From Ariolimax columbianus (taxonomy: Eukaryota; Mollusca; Gastropoda; Stylommatophora; Arionidae): a DNA stretch of 64,000 nucleotides. A program made the translations under genes and the position numbers. Shown here one piece after another: positions 34,961 to 46,071 of the stretch. The DNA is taken from NCBI GenBank assembly GCA_036924085.1, contig JAVGWX010000003.1, positions 120,032,264 to 120,096,263 on the forward strand, given 5' to 3'. Positions within the stretch are counted from its first letter, which is position 1, and every line of letters begins with the position of its first letter. The notes under the pieces are model-generated. The model was not told the DNA's origin, searched no databases, and saw nothing but the letters and a program-made list of their open reading frames with translations.

Positions 34961-35623
34961 TCGCAGCCCATTCTGCAGATATTTTTTTCAATTGATTGAG
35001 GTAAATAAATAAGTGCATGGGTTTAGACAGGCAGTGGCGGCCTGTTTGTGTGGAAAAGTAGGCCCTATCCGGTCCATCCTTTTATAAAACCCTATTCGTG
35101 ACGTGTTTTAATAGTTTAGTGCTTCCGTATATTACGTATATTAAAACCGCTATGTTTCTACGCTTAACCCTTTCACAAGCTCAGACATTCACATTTTCAC
35201 ATTATCGTCGGCATCAGTCCGGCAGGTGTGCCGTATGTGAGGGAACCAAAAATATGTGTATGCCTCATGATCTTTTGCAACGCTGTACCAATGCTGGCCT
35301 AGGTCTATAGCCAGTCTATCTCGTCATTGCATAGGTGGGCGACCCCGTGGACGTGTACAGGTATACGTCCACTAAAATGTTGTTCTACGTGCTCATCTGT
35401 TGTCAGGCATGCTTACCATATGCCCAGCCTAACGATGTTTGCGGGATATCGCTGCTTCCACAACGCCGCAAAGCAAAATTTGATTTCGAATTTCTTCGTT
35501 TCATATCGTATCCGGTATCGAAATGTTTAGTACGCGCCGTTCTATTGCTTTCTGAGTGACAGCTTCTCGGTATTTGTTTTTCGCAAGTTCCAAACTTCGT
35601 ATTTGTAAATCATTGCCGGGATG

Positions 35624-35626
<3 letters not shown>
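34961..35626. other. no recognisable feature
   Basis: A plus-strand frame (35098-35307) contains HQSGRCAVC, which weakly recalls the Cys-rich end of piggyBac transposases, but the rest does not fit. It is not called. Confidence 0.4.
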
Positions 35627-35707
<81 letters not shown>

Positions 35708-35732
35708 AAGAGAAAGAGAAAGAGAAAGAGAA
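35627..35732. repeat. compound microsatellite (AT)n(GA)n(GAAA)n
   Basis: AT dinucleotides to about 35677, then GA repeats, then AGAGAA units. It sits directly at the 5' side of a SINE-A copy. Confidence 0.97.
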
Positions 35733-35734
35733 AG

Positions 35735-36070
35735 AAATACTGATCCAGTCAGGCACATCTTACTGACCAGGGAGTGGCGTCAGGGTTAGGTACACTACAT
35801 TGACAAAGACCACAATCTCTCTTCCATGTAGCATTCCCTGGAAACAGATTGTTTTCAAGCCAGCCTGGCTGACAAGATGTGGATCAATGTGATCCCCATG
35901 GAAGTGAGCGCCACGTAGATGAAGCCAAGAATAGCACAACAGCCTGGAGGCTCGCGGTCCACGTTCATCAGCATGCTCGGGATGTGAGGAAAGTTACTGC
36001 AACCCGCCACTTGACGTCCTTTTCATGGAACACAAAACAGTAAACTTACTCATGGTGGGCATTCAACAAC
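35735..36070 (+). mobile_element. SINE-A copy
   Basis: Collinear with 1-340: CTCTCTTCCATGTAGCATTC, GCCTGGCTGACAAGATG, CATCAGCATGCTCGGGATG and AACCCGCCACTTGACG. The 3' tail is CAACAACAACATAC. It carries the central domain shared with SINE-E. Confidence 0.82.
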
Positions 36071-36244
36071 AACATACACACTTCGGAAACCGAGAAAATC
36101 CAGAACTGGCAAATTGCGTTTAGCGGATGGATCTAAATGTAAATAAAAAGCATTCTCCACCTAAACCCCAACCTTAAAAGACCTGATTATTTCATAAGCA
36201 ATTATTTAAAATATAAACACAAGTTCACTTACATTTGCTCACTA

Positions 36245-36715
36245 ATTTTGCACAGATCATCATCATCATCATGTAGCATGTCCTTTATAGAACGTCGCTC
36301 CCATCACAGTCTGTCTGAAAGAAACTCGGTCTCTTGTCAAAACACCAGCCTCCGCCACTGTCATACTCAGGCATTCCTGGATATTTTGGTGACATCGTCT
36401 TCTTGGTCTACCCCTTCCTCTTTTGCCTGGCACCATACCTTCCATCACCGTTCTCTCCAGACCATTGTGTCTCTTGATGTGACCAAAGTATTTACATTTT
36501 CTAGCCAAAATGGAATTGATAAACCAGTTCTCCTCTATGCTCAACTCTTGCCGAATGTCTACATTTGTTCTTTTCTCTGTCCAGGATATTCTGAGGATCT
36601 TTCTGTAACATTTTGACTCGAAGGATTCGATTCTTTGTCTAGAAGTTTTGGTAATCGTCCATGCTTCACAACCATAAGCTGCCACAGGAAAAACACAGGC
36701 TCTCAAGACTTTTAC
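36245..36715 (-). mobile_element. LINE-D copy, 5'-truncated RTE-like element
   Basis: A minus-strand open frame of 145 codons (36269-36706) encodes YGCEAWTITKTSRQRIESFE, KCYRKILRISWTEKRTN, KCKYFGHIKRHNGLERTVM, the basic GRGRPRRRC segment, and ends FYKGHAT. The tail is (ATG/GAT)n at 36258-36272. This is the best-preserved C-terminus of the family whose other copy hosts the 35-bp array at 26.1 kb. Confidence 0.85.
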
Positions 36716-37455
36716 TTTTATCCTTTTCAGAAATATAAATACATGATTCCAACTGCTTGGGTTCTGTGGCCTTCTTAAATATGTATTCTGAGAAACACGT
36801 GATAGGCCTAAGAATGCTTTAATATCATGAAATTATGCAATGTCCTATGGTAACTGGAAACATGCTGTCATTTCAAAAAATTCAATCCAATCGTTATGAA
36901 CAAACTAAATAATATACAAATAATTAATGTTTGAGTTGTTATAAATTAGCTGCTTCAGCGAATTGCTGCTTTTAATCTACCTATTGACAGGGTTCCATTC
37001 CGATCGTGGTCTCATTGATTTGCTTGTGACAAACGTATCAAGTATAGCTGTTTTACTTCTTAAAGAGCTTGTTAATTTATATGCATTTTATATTTTTTTT
37101 TGAGGATTTTGTTATCTATACAAGTGGCAGAACGGTTACAGCTCTTGGCTCTCAAGTGAAATGAATCGACCTCGCGCCTCAGTCATATTATGTTCCTGTC
37201 GACCAAGTTTTAAACTGAGTACTCAATATACATTTAGAGAATTTCAGTCAGTGAGAAAGTTGGTTGATCACGTTACACTACAAAAGCTGAGACCTCGTAC
37301 AGATAAGTCTCTAACTCCTCACATGTTTACCTCACTTTTACGTTAGAGTCAGGGATGTCACTGAATGGTTAGAAATACGTCAATCAAGTGTGATGTTCTA
37401 CCAGTTCTGAGCTATGCTGACTTGATTGTCTGGCTAGATTTAAACACGTTTTATA
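36716..37455. other. no clear feature
   Basis: Near 37125 the sequence GTGGCAGAACGGTTACAG resembles a tRNA A box and may be a SINE head, but no partner copy or B box supports it. Confidence 0.35.
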
Positions 37456-37618
37456 TCTCAACTGTTGCTGAAGTCGGATGGGTTGGCCTGAAAAGTGCAA
37501 ATATCGCAGTCAATCTGTAAACTACGACACAGTGCATTCCGTTCTCTGGACTACATTCTGCTACTTAAGCCCTTTCAGGGTTAGGTAGCGGGAGATTGAG
37601 AGCGATCGAAGCCAAACC
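37456..37618 (+). mobile_element. SINE-E partial copy (3' part)
   Basis: GCTGAAGTCGGATG, CGCAGTCAATCTGTAAACTA, ACTACATTCTGCTACTTAAG and an AAGCCAAACC tail match the 3' half of 63401-63746. The head and central domain are missing. Confidence 0.82.
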
Positions 37619-39180
37619 ATATCCCCACTGGCACAGTTAATAGCAACACACGGTCAGATAGTTTAATTAACACAACAAATGGTCACAGAAGGGGACTTCA
37701 TGCTGTCATTGTTTCATTGCTTGGTCGCGCCAATTCTGAGTATCATCTCCCCAAGTCTGCTTACAAGAAAACGGGAGACTAAAAATACATTTTGATACTG
37801 AAATATATACAGAAACAGAAAGACACCCATTAAGTGGAGTACAGCACTATGTCTTTGATATGATCAATTGGATTAGGTGTTGAAATCTCAGTCTAATCCG
37901 TCTCCTTATCTTTCTTCTTCTTATCCTGTGTTCGTTCCTTACCGAGCATGTTGTTGCTATCTCAGATAGGAAATCCGCACAGACTCACTTTTTGTGATCT
38001 TGAGGTGCTGAGTTTTAAAAGTAATTTGTTTTACATGATGAGGTTGCGAGCCCCATGCTCTGCTCTGTTTAGTTGAGCTTTAAGAAATGTCTGAAAGAGG
38101 CTGCTTTATGTTCAAGGCCTACGAGGAAATCGGAGTATAAATAGGTAAGACAATAGATAAAACTATCAGTCCTCGACAGACGGACACCCAGATGGTATGT
38201 AGTCGAGTTGTATACAGTTAAGAGGTAAGTCCCTCACCTGTCAAAACGATAAACGGAAAGGGGGAGGGGGGCGATAAAATTCCGCAAGTTTCAAGCGACC
38301 CCTGGGTCTCAAGGGAGGAAGGACCAGTGTCCGCATCCTGGGTTCCCTCCAGTCATCTTGACTCGGCGTTTTGCTACTGGTTCAAGGTAGATCGTAACAA
38401 GAGAATGAGGTTGATGACCAGCGCAGTTTCTTCCTCACTATAATCCAATTACAGCGCAAAATACATCATCAAGATGTCGCCATCTTCGCTTGCGATGAGC
38501 AACTAACTATGACAAGAAGAAACAACGTACAGATGTTACTGAGATGTTCCTTTAATACCCAAACCTTGCTGTCGGGGAGGAAGTATGGTGAAGTCTTTTT
38601 TTTAATTTTTTTTTTGTGATGTGGGATCCCCATCTCTCTTTCTCGCTGCCTTGCTTTACCGAACTGTAATTCATGCACTCATGCACAGCCTAGTGGTCAG
38701 GAGCGCGCTGCTTTCTTTGAGAGAACCTGGTAGCTTGGCAGCAAGACGCAATTGCTATTATCATCTCTATCATTATTATCATTATATCAGCGAACTAAAT
38801 GTGTAGGTTCCTGTCTGGCAAAGACTCGCCAAGGAAAGGAATAACGTATTACAATATTTGTTTACTGGCAGTTGTCGGGACAGTAAAAGAGCACAATAAA
38901 TACTATGTCACTCAATAAGAATGTTGACTGGCTAGAGTGACTGAAAGAAACAACGAGGGAGATAGAGAGAACCAAATAAATGCAAGAACAAACTCATACG
39001 CGCTATTTACACAAGTTATCTGAGATTATATTCAGACAACTAACGTTTATCTATCTTTACCGTGTTGTAGTTGTTTTTTTTCATTGCTGAGGCCAATCGT
39101 GGAAATTATGTAAAGTAATGGTCAGTCCCATGGCAACAACTGCCGTCAGGGATGAAGATAATCTTTCAAATACTAAGCTG
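37619..39180. other. no clear feature
   Basis: A tRNA-like phrase (CCTAGTGGTCAGGAGCGCG) near 38690 may be a decayed SINE head. I recognise nothing else in this 1.5 kb. Confidence 0.4.
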
Positions 39181-39570
39181 CAGTCTATTTGAAGTGGGGT
39201 GGCCAGTTCCCTTTCTTGCTGGTTATACGTTTCCCAACTCACACGTCACATATCCATTTACAGCTGGGTCGACTGGAGGAGCGGTCGTACCAGGAACGAA
39301 CCACGCCCGGATTTGTTTCTGTCCGTCCGTGATTTCGAACCCTGGCGTGCTGTAATACCAGTCTTAGCAAGCCATCTACTATCGAATAGGCAGCACACTC
39401 AAAGGAGAATTATGTTTTTGGGCATTAAAGGTGGCTTTATCCTACAGTCGCCCCACTATATGAAAACTAAATTTTTATTGCAATTCTGATATAATAAGTG
39501 CAGGCCTTACTAATTAGCGTCTTCAGTTTAGGAGACGTGTATCTTAACCGTTTAACCACGTGCTCCTCTG
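39181..39570 (-). mobile_element. possible tRNA-derived SINE, degraded and split
   Basis: On the minus strand GTGGTTAAACGGTTAAG (near 39545) resembles an A box and GGGTTCGAAATC (near 39335) a B box. They are about 200 bp apart rather than about 35, so extra DNA would have to lie between. CAGCTGGGTCGACTGG weakly resembles the SINE-T1 body. Weak support overall. Confidence 0.3.
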
Positions 39571-39611
39571 ATAAAGTGTATACTTACTTAATCGTTCCTG
39601 TTCTACCGCGG

Positions 39612-39830
39612 GTGTAGACGTTTGTCTGAAAGAAAGCCAGACTATTCTGTCTGGTGCTTGCCTCGGCACCTGGTTCTACCTAGTCCCCAGGCTCTTATAG
39701 ATTATCTTATATTGTCATATCAACGAACTTTGGGTCGTCCAGTGGGTCTGGATCCTTGGCTCTTTGTTTCACGTGACTGCCGAAGTAGCCGATCTTCTTT
39801 CATTATGTAGACACGGTAAAATCCCCAATG
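39612..39830 (-). mobile_element. RTE-like LINE C-terminal fragment
   Basis: The minus strand reads YIMKEDRLLRQSRETKSQ, GSRPTGRPKVR, DNIR and SIRAWGL, the typical R-P-x-G-R-P basic motif and following helix of RTE-like ORF ends. Stops interrupt it. Confidence 0.6.
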
Positions 39831-40061
39831 TTGAGATTGCTTCTTTCGAGTCTGCAAGACTGGGTTTCGAGATCGTACCGTATTGTCTGATTGTGGACTT
39901 TGTCTCTTCCTGTTAGTTAAATAACCTTTCTTAAATCTTATTTCAGATATTAGGAGCTGGCTTTTCTTGGTTGTGGTCATTGCCCATCATTCACATCCGT
40001 CGGTCAAAATTAGCACATAAGGGGAGCGGTACATAATTGTATTACCTATTCTTCTTTTACA

Positions 40062-40737
40062 GAAAGTTTCTGCTCTTAAATAAGTCTACTAGTTGCTGCT
40101 CTTAAATAAGTCTACCAGTTGCTGCTCTTCAATAAGTCTACTAGTTGCTGCTCTTAAATAAGTCTACCAGTTGCTGCTCTTAAATAAGTCTACCAGTTGC
40201 TGCTCTTAAATAAGTCTACCAGTTGCTGCTCTTAAATAAGTCTACCAGTTGCTGCTCTTAAATAAGTCTACCAGTTGCTGCTCTTAAATAAGTCTACAAG
40301 TTGCTGCTCTTAAATAAGTCTACCAGTTGCTGCTCTTAAATAAGTCTACCAGTTGCTGCTCTTAAATAAGTCTACCAGTTGCTGCTCTTAAATAAGTCTA
40401 CTAGTTGTTGCTCTTAAATAAGTCTACTAGTTGCTGCTCTTAAATAAGTCTACTAGTTGCTGCTCTTAAATAAGTCTACCAGTTGCTGCTCTTAAATAAG
40501 TCTACCAGTTGCTGCTCTTAAATAAGTCTACCAGTTGCTGCTCTTAAATAAGTCTACTAGTTGCTGCTCTTAAATAAGTCTACTAATTGCTGCTCTTAAA
40601 TAAGTCTACTCGCTGCTGCTCTTAAATAAGTCTACCAGTTGCTGCTCTTAAATAAGTCTACCAGTTGCTATTCTTAAATAAGTCTACTAGTTGCTGCTCT
40701 TCAATAAGTCTACTAGTTGCTGCTCTTCGACGAGTCA
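40062..40737. repeat. 26-bp minisatellite, about 26 copies
   Basis: The unit is CTGCTCTTAAATAAGTCTAC plus CAGTTG, very homogeneous. The main variants are C/T at one position of TCTACCAG/TCTACTAG. The low divergence suggests recent expansion or active homogenisation. Confidence 0.97.
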
Positions 40738-40759
40738 ACTTTCCTTTGACACCTCCATT

Positions 40760-41110
40760 CTGATATATTCCAGTTGCAAGATATTTCAGCTACTAGGTAT
40801 TTTCCCCAAGTGTAACGTGATGTCTATTCCCTTCTCGTGTGACCACCATGAACTTTGTTTTTGAACGCATAATGATCATCCCTCTCTCACCAGCTCCTCT
40901 TCCAGATTTGAAGGTTGGTCAGGAGATGTGCATCTGATTTGTACTTAGACCATATCAACTGCACACGCCAGGTTCAATATATAGACAGGTTTCATCTTCT
41001 AGATAAGTGCTATTTGGTCCTTTCCTTGTGACTTTGATTACATCAGCCACGAGGAGCATGAAAAGATATACGACATAATGTCGCCCTGCCTTACACTACT
41101 GGTGGCATTC
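40760..41110 (-). mobile_element. LINE reverse transcriptase fragment (second part)
   Basis: The minus strand contains TSSVRQGDIMS, matching the RT block GVRQGD(I/V)xSP, and later KTKFMVVTREG-like sequence. It seems to continue the fragment at 41260-41460, with a LINE-C end between them. Confidence 0.5.
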
Positions 41111-41144
41111 AACTTCTCTTTGTTTCCTGTCCTATTAAACGAAG

Positions 41145-41215
41145 GTGAGGTCAGATTAGGTCATCCCGTAACCAGTGAGGTCGTTGGGGCACACATTGTA
41201 GGAAGGGAAGTTCAT
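41145..41215 (-). mobile_element. LINE-C 3' end, about 70 bp
   Basis: GGTGAGGTCAGATTAGGTCA and CCCGTAACCAG, then GAGGTCGTTGGGGCACACA, are the reverse complement of the end of the LINE-C copy (12215-12281). It lies between two pieces of another LINE on the same strand. Confidence 0.8.
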
Positions 41216-41259
41216 AAATAACCGTAACATGGCAAATGACTAAGTACTTTCATTTCGAT

Positions 41260-41460
41260 TGTACTTATTCTGTTAATTTTTTGTTAAATACTTCAGGCTG
41301 CTTTTCGACTTCTCATCGTATTTTTTGCAAGTATTATAGAAACTCTGTACCAGGCATATCAAGGGCTCTGGTACGTTTTTCCTTGTCATGCATTCCAGGA
41401 GCCTTTTTCTGGGTCCCGTATCGCAGTTGTCGACCACAAGAATTTGTAGTGTCATTTATT
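41260..41460 (-). mobile_element. LINE reverse transcriptase fragment (first part)
   Basis: The minus strand encodes RKNVPEPLICLVQSFYNTCK, matching the RT stretch before the GVRQGD block of RTE-like LINEs. The downstream part continues at 40760-41110. Confidence 0.55.
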
Positions 41461-41875
41461 TGGCATTCGATTATTTATAGATATAATATCTTTTTCCAGG
41501 TCCAAGAAACAGAAGTGCATTTCATCATCATACTCAATATCTTTTTCACTCAGCTGTTTGAGTGTGAATATAATGTATTGAATAGTTCAGTTTGCTCTGA
41601 AACTTCACTGGATGTCTCCAGTAAATTTATATTTTTAGTCAGTGACCACGGTCTATATTTTTATTATATGTGTGTACCTCGTAATGAGAGAGGAAGACCA
41701 TCTATAATCCTATTTAACTGCCTGGCCTAACATAATGGTGGCATCGAGCGATCTCTAAAAGGCTTTTATCAGTCTCGTACTAGCTGAAATTGGTCTCTAA
41801 AAGCAGGCCAGAATCCAATATATCGGTGTTCCTGCTATTTGGTATCGACTACTCAGCTCAAACACAGGAACTTGC
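41461..41875. other. no recognisable feature
   Basis: A plus-strand frame runs through here from 41236 but shows no domain; it is antisense to the LINE fragment in its first half. Confidence 0.4.
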
Positions 41876-41896
41876 TCTCTTTCTCTCTCACTTTTT

Positions 41897-41973
<77 letters not shown>

Positions 41974-42081
41974 TAATCTCACTTTCTCTTTCTCTATCTT
42001 TCTCTCCTTTTTTCAATCTCTTTATCTCTTTCTCTTTTCTTTCTATCTCTCTATCTTTCCTTCTTTCTCTCTCTTTCTCTA

Positions 42082-42129
<48 letters not shown>

Positions 42130-42135
42130 GTCTCT
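41876..42135. repeat. compound (CT)n-(AT)n-(CT)n microsatellite
   Basis: CT tract, then AT repeats at about 41927-41971, then a longer CT/TTTC tract to 42126. The encoded Ser/Leu/Tyr-Ile frame is an artefact. Confidence 0.97.
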
Positions 42136-42284
42136 TCTATTTTTTAAAAGCTTGTACTTAATTTGACATGATCGTTGCTCTGATGTGTGGACTTCTTTTT
42201 TTCAAATTCCAACAAACTTCCCCATAACCTATGAAAAATCAAATCGTGTTAATCTATTACTTTGTGATGGATCCTGGCCAGGTC

Positions 42285-42468
42285 ATTGTTGCTGTTGTTG
42301 TTGTTGTTACTGTTGTTGTTGTTGCTGTTGTTGCTGTTATTGTTATTGTTGTTGTTGCTGTTAGTTGTTGCTGTTAGTTGTTGCTGTTGTTGTTATTGTT
42401 GTTGTTGTTGCTGCTGTTATTATTGCTGTTGTTGCTGTTATTGTTGTTGTTGCTGTTGCTGTTGTTGA
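42285..42468. repeat. (GTT)n tract, expanded tail of the SINE-A copy
   Basis: GTT with GCT and ATT variants. In reverse orientation it is the (CAA)n tail of the SINE-A element that begins immediately at 42469, here grown to about 180 bp. Confidence 0.9.
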
Positions 42469-42798
42469 ATGCCCATAATGAGTATGTTTACTCTTTTGTG
42501 CGGACTGAAAATGACGTAAAGTGGCTTGCTGTATTAGTTTTCCTCACACCAAGAGCGTGCTGATGTAAGTGGGCCGGAGTCCTTCAGGCGGATGTGCTAG
42601 TTTGGCTTCATCTTCGTGTCGCTCACTACTACGGTAATCACGTCAATCACCCACCTCACTAGCCAGGCTACTATGAAAATAGCCCGTTTCCAGGGAGAAC
42701 TGCGAGGAAGTCGAGGTGGGCGTCTCGCCAGTAAATTTTGTCTAACCCTGACTAACATGTCTGATTAGTATGTTTTGCCTGACCAAACACTAATCTAC
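42469..42798 (-). mobile_element. SINE-A copy with head repeats
   Basis: Contains AATGCCCATAATGAGTATG, TAAAGTGGCTTGC, GGCTACTATGAAAATAGCC and, in its head (42740-42798), CCCTGACTAACATGTCTGAT, the unit of the array at 9975-10465. The 5' end is near CTCTCCCC (42798). LINE-A begins directly at the junction. Confidence 0.8.
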
Positions 42799-44365
42799 TC
42801 TCCCCATATAAATGAACAGATCAATCAACAGTTTTTACCAAAACAAACAGACCCAAAGAATTTTCCACCAGTGTCCCTCTTATGCCACCTATACAAGGTA
42901 TTTGAAAGGATGATCCTGAACTGCATCTCTCCCTGGATAGACTCGAGGCTGATCAAGAAGCAAGCTGGATTCAGACCTGGGAGATCTTGCAGTGGTCAAA
43001 TCCTCAACTTGACACAAATAATAGAGGATGGTTTCGAACGCAACCAGGTGATTGGAGTGGCATATATAGACCTAAGCGCTGCCTACAACACAGTAAATCA
43101 TCGCAGGTTGCAGACAAAGGTATACAACATGACAAAAGACTGGCGTCTGTCTAACATAATCAAATGCTTACTTCAAAACAGGCGATTCTATGTAACCTTG
43201 GGAAATAAAGAGAGCAGATGGCGAAATCAAACCAACGGCCTGGCTCAAGGAAGTGTTCTTGCTCCCATGTTATTCAACATATATACCAATGACCAGCCTA
43301 TGGATACAGACACAAGGAAATTTATATACGCCGATGACACAGCAGTCGCTGATCATGCTAATGGCTTCGAGGAGGTAGAAGGTAAACTAACACGCTCTCT
43401 GAATGACCTCACAGAGTATTATCGGGAAAACCACCTAAAACCCAACCCTAGCAAAACTCAGGTATGCGCCTATCATATCAAGAACAGATAGGCAAACAGA
43501 GAACTACGGATCAGATGGCAAGGACAGTATCTTGAACACTGCCCGGCTCCCAAATACCTGGGTGTAAAGTTGGATCGCACATTATCCTATATGACACACT
43601 GTCAGGAGACAAAGCATAAGGTACATGCGAGAAACAACATTATCCGAAAATTGACTGGCACAACATGGGGTGCTCAGCTATCAGTCTTACGCACATCAGC
43701 GATTTCCCTGTGCCTTTCCGCAGCGGAATATGCAGCCCCAGTCTGGAAAAACTCCGCCATGCAAAACAAGTTGATACAGCAGTGAATGAGATGGGCAGGA
43801 TAGTGTCGGAGTGCATCAAACCCACCCCTACAAACAAAATATATCCCTTAATTGGCATTGCACCACCTGATATAAGAAGAGGTGTAGCTGCGGAAATCGA
43901 ACGAGGGAAACAGGAAAACGACCCTAGACACCCGATGTTTGGCCATCAGGAACAAGCCACAAGACTTAAATCAAGACACAGTTTCTTAAAATCGACAGAG
44001 ACCATCCAGACAAGCCCGGAAGATCGACGCATCGAGAGGTGGAGCGAAACAATGCAGGATCCATGGATAGAGCTCAAGTAAGAGGCTGCGCCTGGATACC
44101 ACCTGCCCTACGCTGTGTGGAAGGCAATGAACAAACTTCGAACTGGTGTCTCAAGATGCAGAGTGAACTTGAAGAAATGGGGATACTCAGATGTCGACAC
44201 ATGTGAATGCGGCGCAGTTGAAGACCAAGATCATCTGATGACCTGCCCCAACCTCCCTGGAACCTGTGACAAGAACGACATGATGAAGGCGAAGGACACG
44301 GCGTTAAAGTTGCTGAATACTGGACGAATGCTGTGTGACACGGTGTTTTGACACGGAAAGTAAGT
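42799..44365 (+). mobile_element. LINE-A, jockey/I-like element: RT to 3' end
   Basis: The open frame 42775-43488 has its start in the SINE. It encodes RT motifs PVSLLCHLYKVFERM, KQAGFRPGRSC, VAYIDLSAAYNTVNH and QGSVLAPMLFNIY, and the catalytic YADD at 43327-43338. A TAG stop ends it. The same frame then continues as APKYLGVKLDRTLSYMTHC, and after a frameshift near 43680-43780 as GIAPPDIRRGVAAEIERGK. The last part (44104-44348) has the Cys-His motif CECGAVEDQDHLMTCP. It ends in GGAAAGTAAGTATG. The endonuclease is absent. The copy looks young but carries one stop and one frameshift. Confidence 0.9.
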
Positions 44366-44701
44366 ATGTACCAACACAAATTATTTGTTTAAAGATTTAC
44401 CATTATCTCTCATTTCTATTACTTTTCGCTTTTTTGTCCTGCTTGTGCCTTTCACAGTCAGGTTATGAAGAGGTTTCTTGACCTGGCTCTAGTGTTTGCT
44501 TCATACACTGGAAGCTGTACTGCTTCTTTTATTTCTGCTATCCATCTTTTGGGTGTTTGGCCCTTGGCTTTGTAGTGTCACGTGACCGACCATTAAAAAA
44601 ATATATATGTGCATATATTAAATGCTACTCACTCATAGTCTCGTCACCCCTCGTCACTTTGTAGTTTCAGAAAGTTTTGGACAGATTTTCCGTCAAATTT
44701 C
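44366..44701. other. no recognisable feature
   Basis: No gene or repeat relationship seen. Confidence 0.45.
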
Positions 44702-44757
44702 TACACACACACACACACACACACGCACAAATGCACGCACACACACACACGCACACG
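44702..44757. repeat. (CA)n microsatellite
   Basis: CA repeats with GCACAA and TGCA interruptions. Confidence 0.95.
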
Positions 44758-45019
44758 TCTAAGTATAAATAAAAGCTTTTACCGAAAGACATAGTTTTTA
44801 AATATGTACTTGTTTCAACCAAAACTATGTGCAAATGAGCAAACAGTCGGATACTTGGAAGAAATAGTGATTGCTTTGGAGAATATAGACAAGCAATGTC
44901 GGCTATTACCGCAAAGATAAATAAACAGAATAAGTAATTATCGATTACCAAACATAAGTTGTTCAGGGGACATCCAATCATCTATAGGCTAATGGCGCAC
45001 ATATCTTAGCTATTTGAAA

Positions 45020-45210
45020 AAAAAATTTTTTATTCTAAATTGCTCCATTGCAGAGGTCCGCCGGAAGAATAAAAAGGGTTGAGGAATAAAAGTTGTTTGC
45101 CCCTGCAGTCGCCGGGTACTGTACAGACTACGTTTTTATTTCACTTACAAGGTTTTGAACGCATGTCCCCGTAGACAGACCACCGTCCAAACCAATCGTC
45201 CAGCCGCGCC
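45020..45210 (-). mobile_element. SINE-P copy
   Basis: AAGGTTTTGAACGCATGTCC and TTGAGGAATAAAAGTTG match 18905-19075 and the reversed copies near 6330 and 11525. On the minus strand GGACATGCGTTCAAAACC gives a weak B box. Possibly tRNA-derived. Confidence 0.5.
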
Positions 45211-45765
45211 TCGTACACATAGATTAATGAAAACATTCTCACAATAGTATTTTAATTAAAAGCAACCATTATTTAACACTCTTCTTTGTTTGATCTGACC
45301 AACAAGGCAGATAAGCAATTATTTGAGCAGCTAAGTGAATTAAGACGATGGCTCACTACAATAAATTAATCACACCTCAAGTAATCGATCGCCATAGTTC
45401 ATTATTACCGTATGAGAAATATATTTTAAATTCCCTGTTCTTTAAGTTAGTTGCCTATTGCAAGCGATGATGGCGACATCATAATGTGGTTTTGTCTTGA
45501 TAATGTAATTTGCGTTGAATTTGGATTATAGTGAGGGTGATATTGCGCTGGTCATCAATCTCACTCTCTGGTCCTGGATTACCTTGGGCCAGGGGAAAAA
45601 CATATGCCAGATGCAGGCATCCTTTGAGACAAAGAATCGCTTGAAACATGTGGGGCTTGAGCTCACGGAGTTTCCTTTTATCGCTTTGAGAGGCAATTAA
45701 TGCGTGTAAGAATAGATTGTATGCATATATATATTTTTAGGTCAAGTGAATGTAAAAGTCTTTTT
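45211..45765. other. no recognisable feature
   Basis: I see no gene or repeat relationship. Confidence 0.5.
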
Positions 45766-45805
45766 TACCAGTATAAAGACGTTAAGTTAAGTTAAGTTGA
45801 GGTAC
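45766..45805 (+). mobile_element. LINE-X 3' tail, very short copy
   Basis: ACCAGTATAAAGACGTTAAG followed by TTAAG repeats equals the extreme 3' end of LINE-X (reverse complement of 23080-23105). Confidence 0.7.
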
Positions 45806-46017
45806 ACAACTGCACTGTACATGCTAAACTCACTTTGCTACTAGCTTTTCAACATAGTCAACCTCAACTACACTTATATAAAGAATGAATACATCAATTT
45901 ATATTTGTATACGTTTTAATTAAATGTACTCACTTAAATGTGGCTTCCTTCCTGTTTTAAAATGATGAAATCTTTCACGAAGTCTCAATTGTCAAATTGG
46001 GCTTTTAGAGCAAGGTG

Positions 46018-46071
46018 ATGTAAATGAAACTGGTTGTATACAGACTCTGCAGAGTCTTCTAAACCAGTATA
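46018..46071 (+). mobile_element. LINE-X 3' end, left part, interrupted by LINE-T
   Basis: ACTGGTTGTATACAGACTC and GCAGAGTCTTCTAAACCAG are the reverse complement of 23095-23140. The last 12 bases (46060-46071) are the left TSD of the LINE-T insertion. The remainder of the LINE-X end resumes at 47434. Confidence 0.8.

Noticed and set aside
35098..35310. Second piggyBac fragment (HQSGRCAVC)
   Set aside because: One short Cys-rich motif is not enough; the spacing of later Cys/His does not fit and no TTAA-bounded ends were seen.
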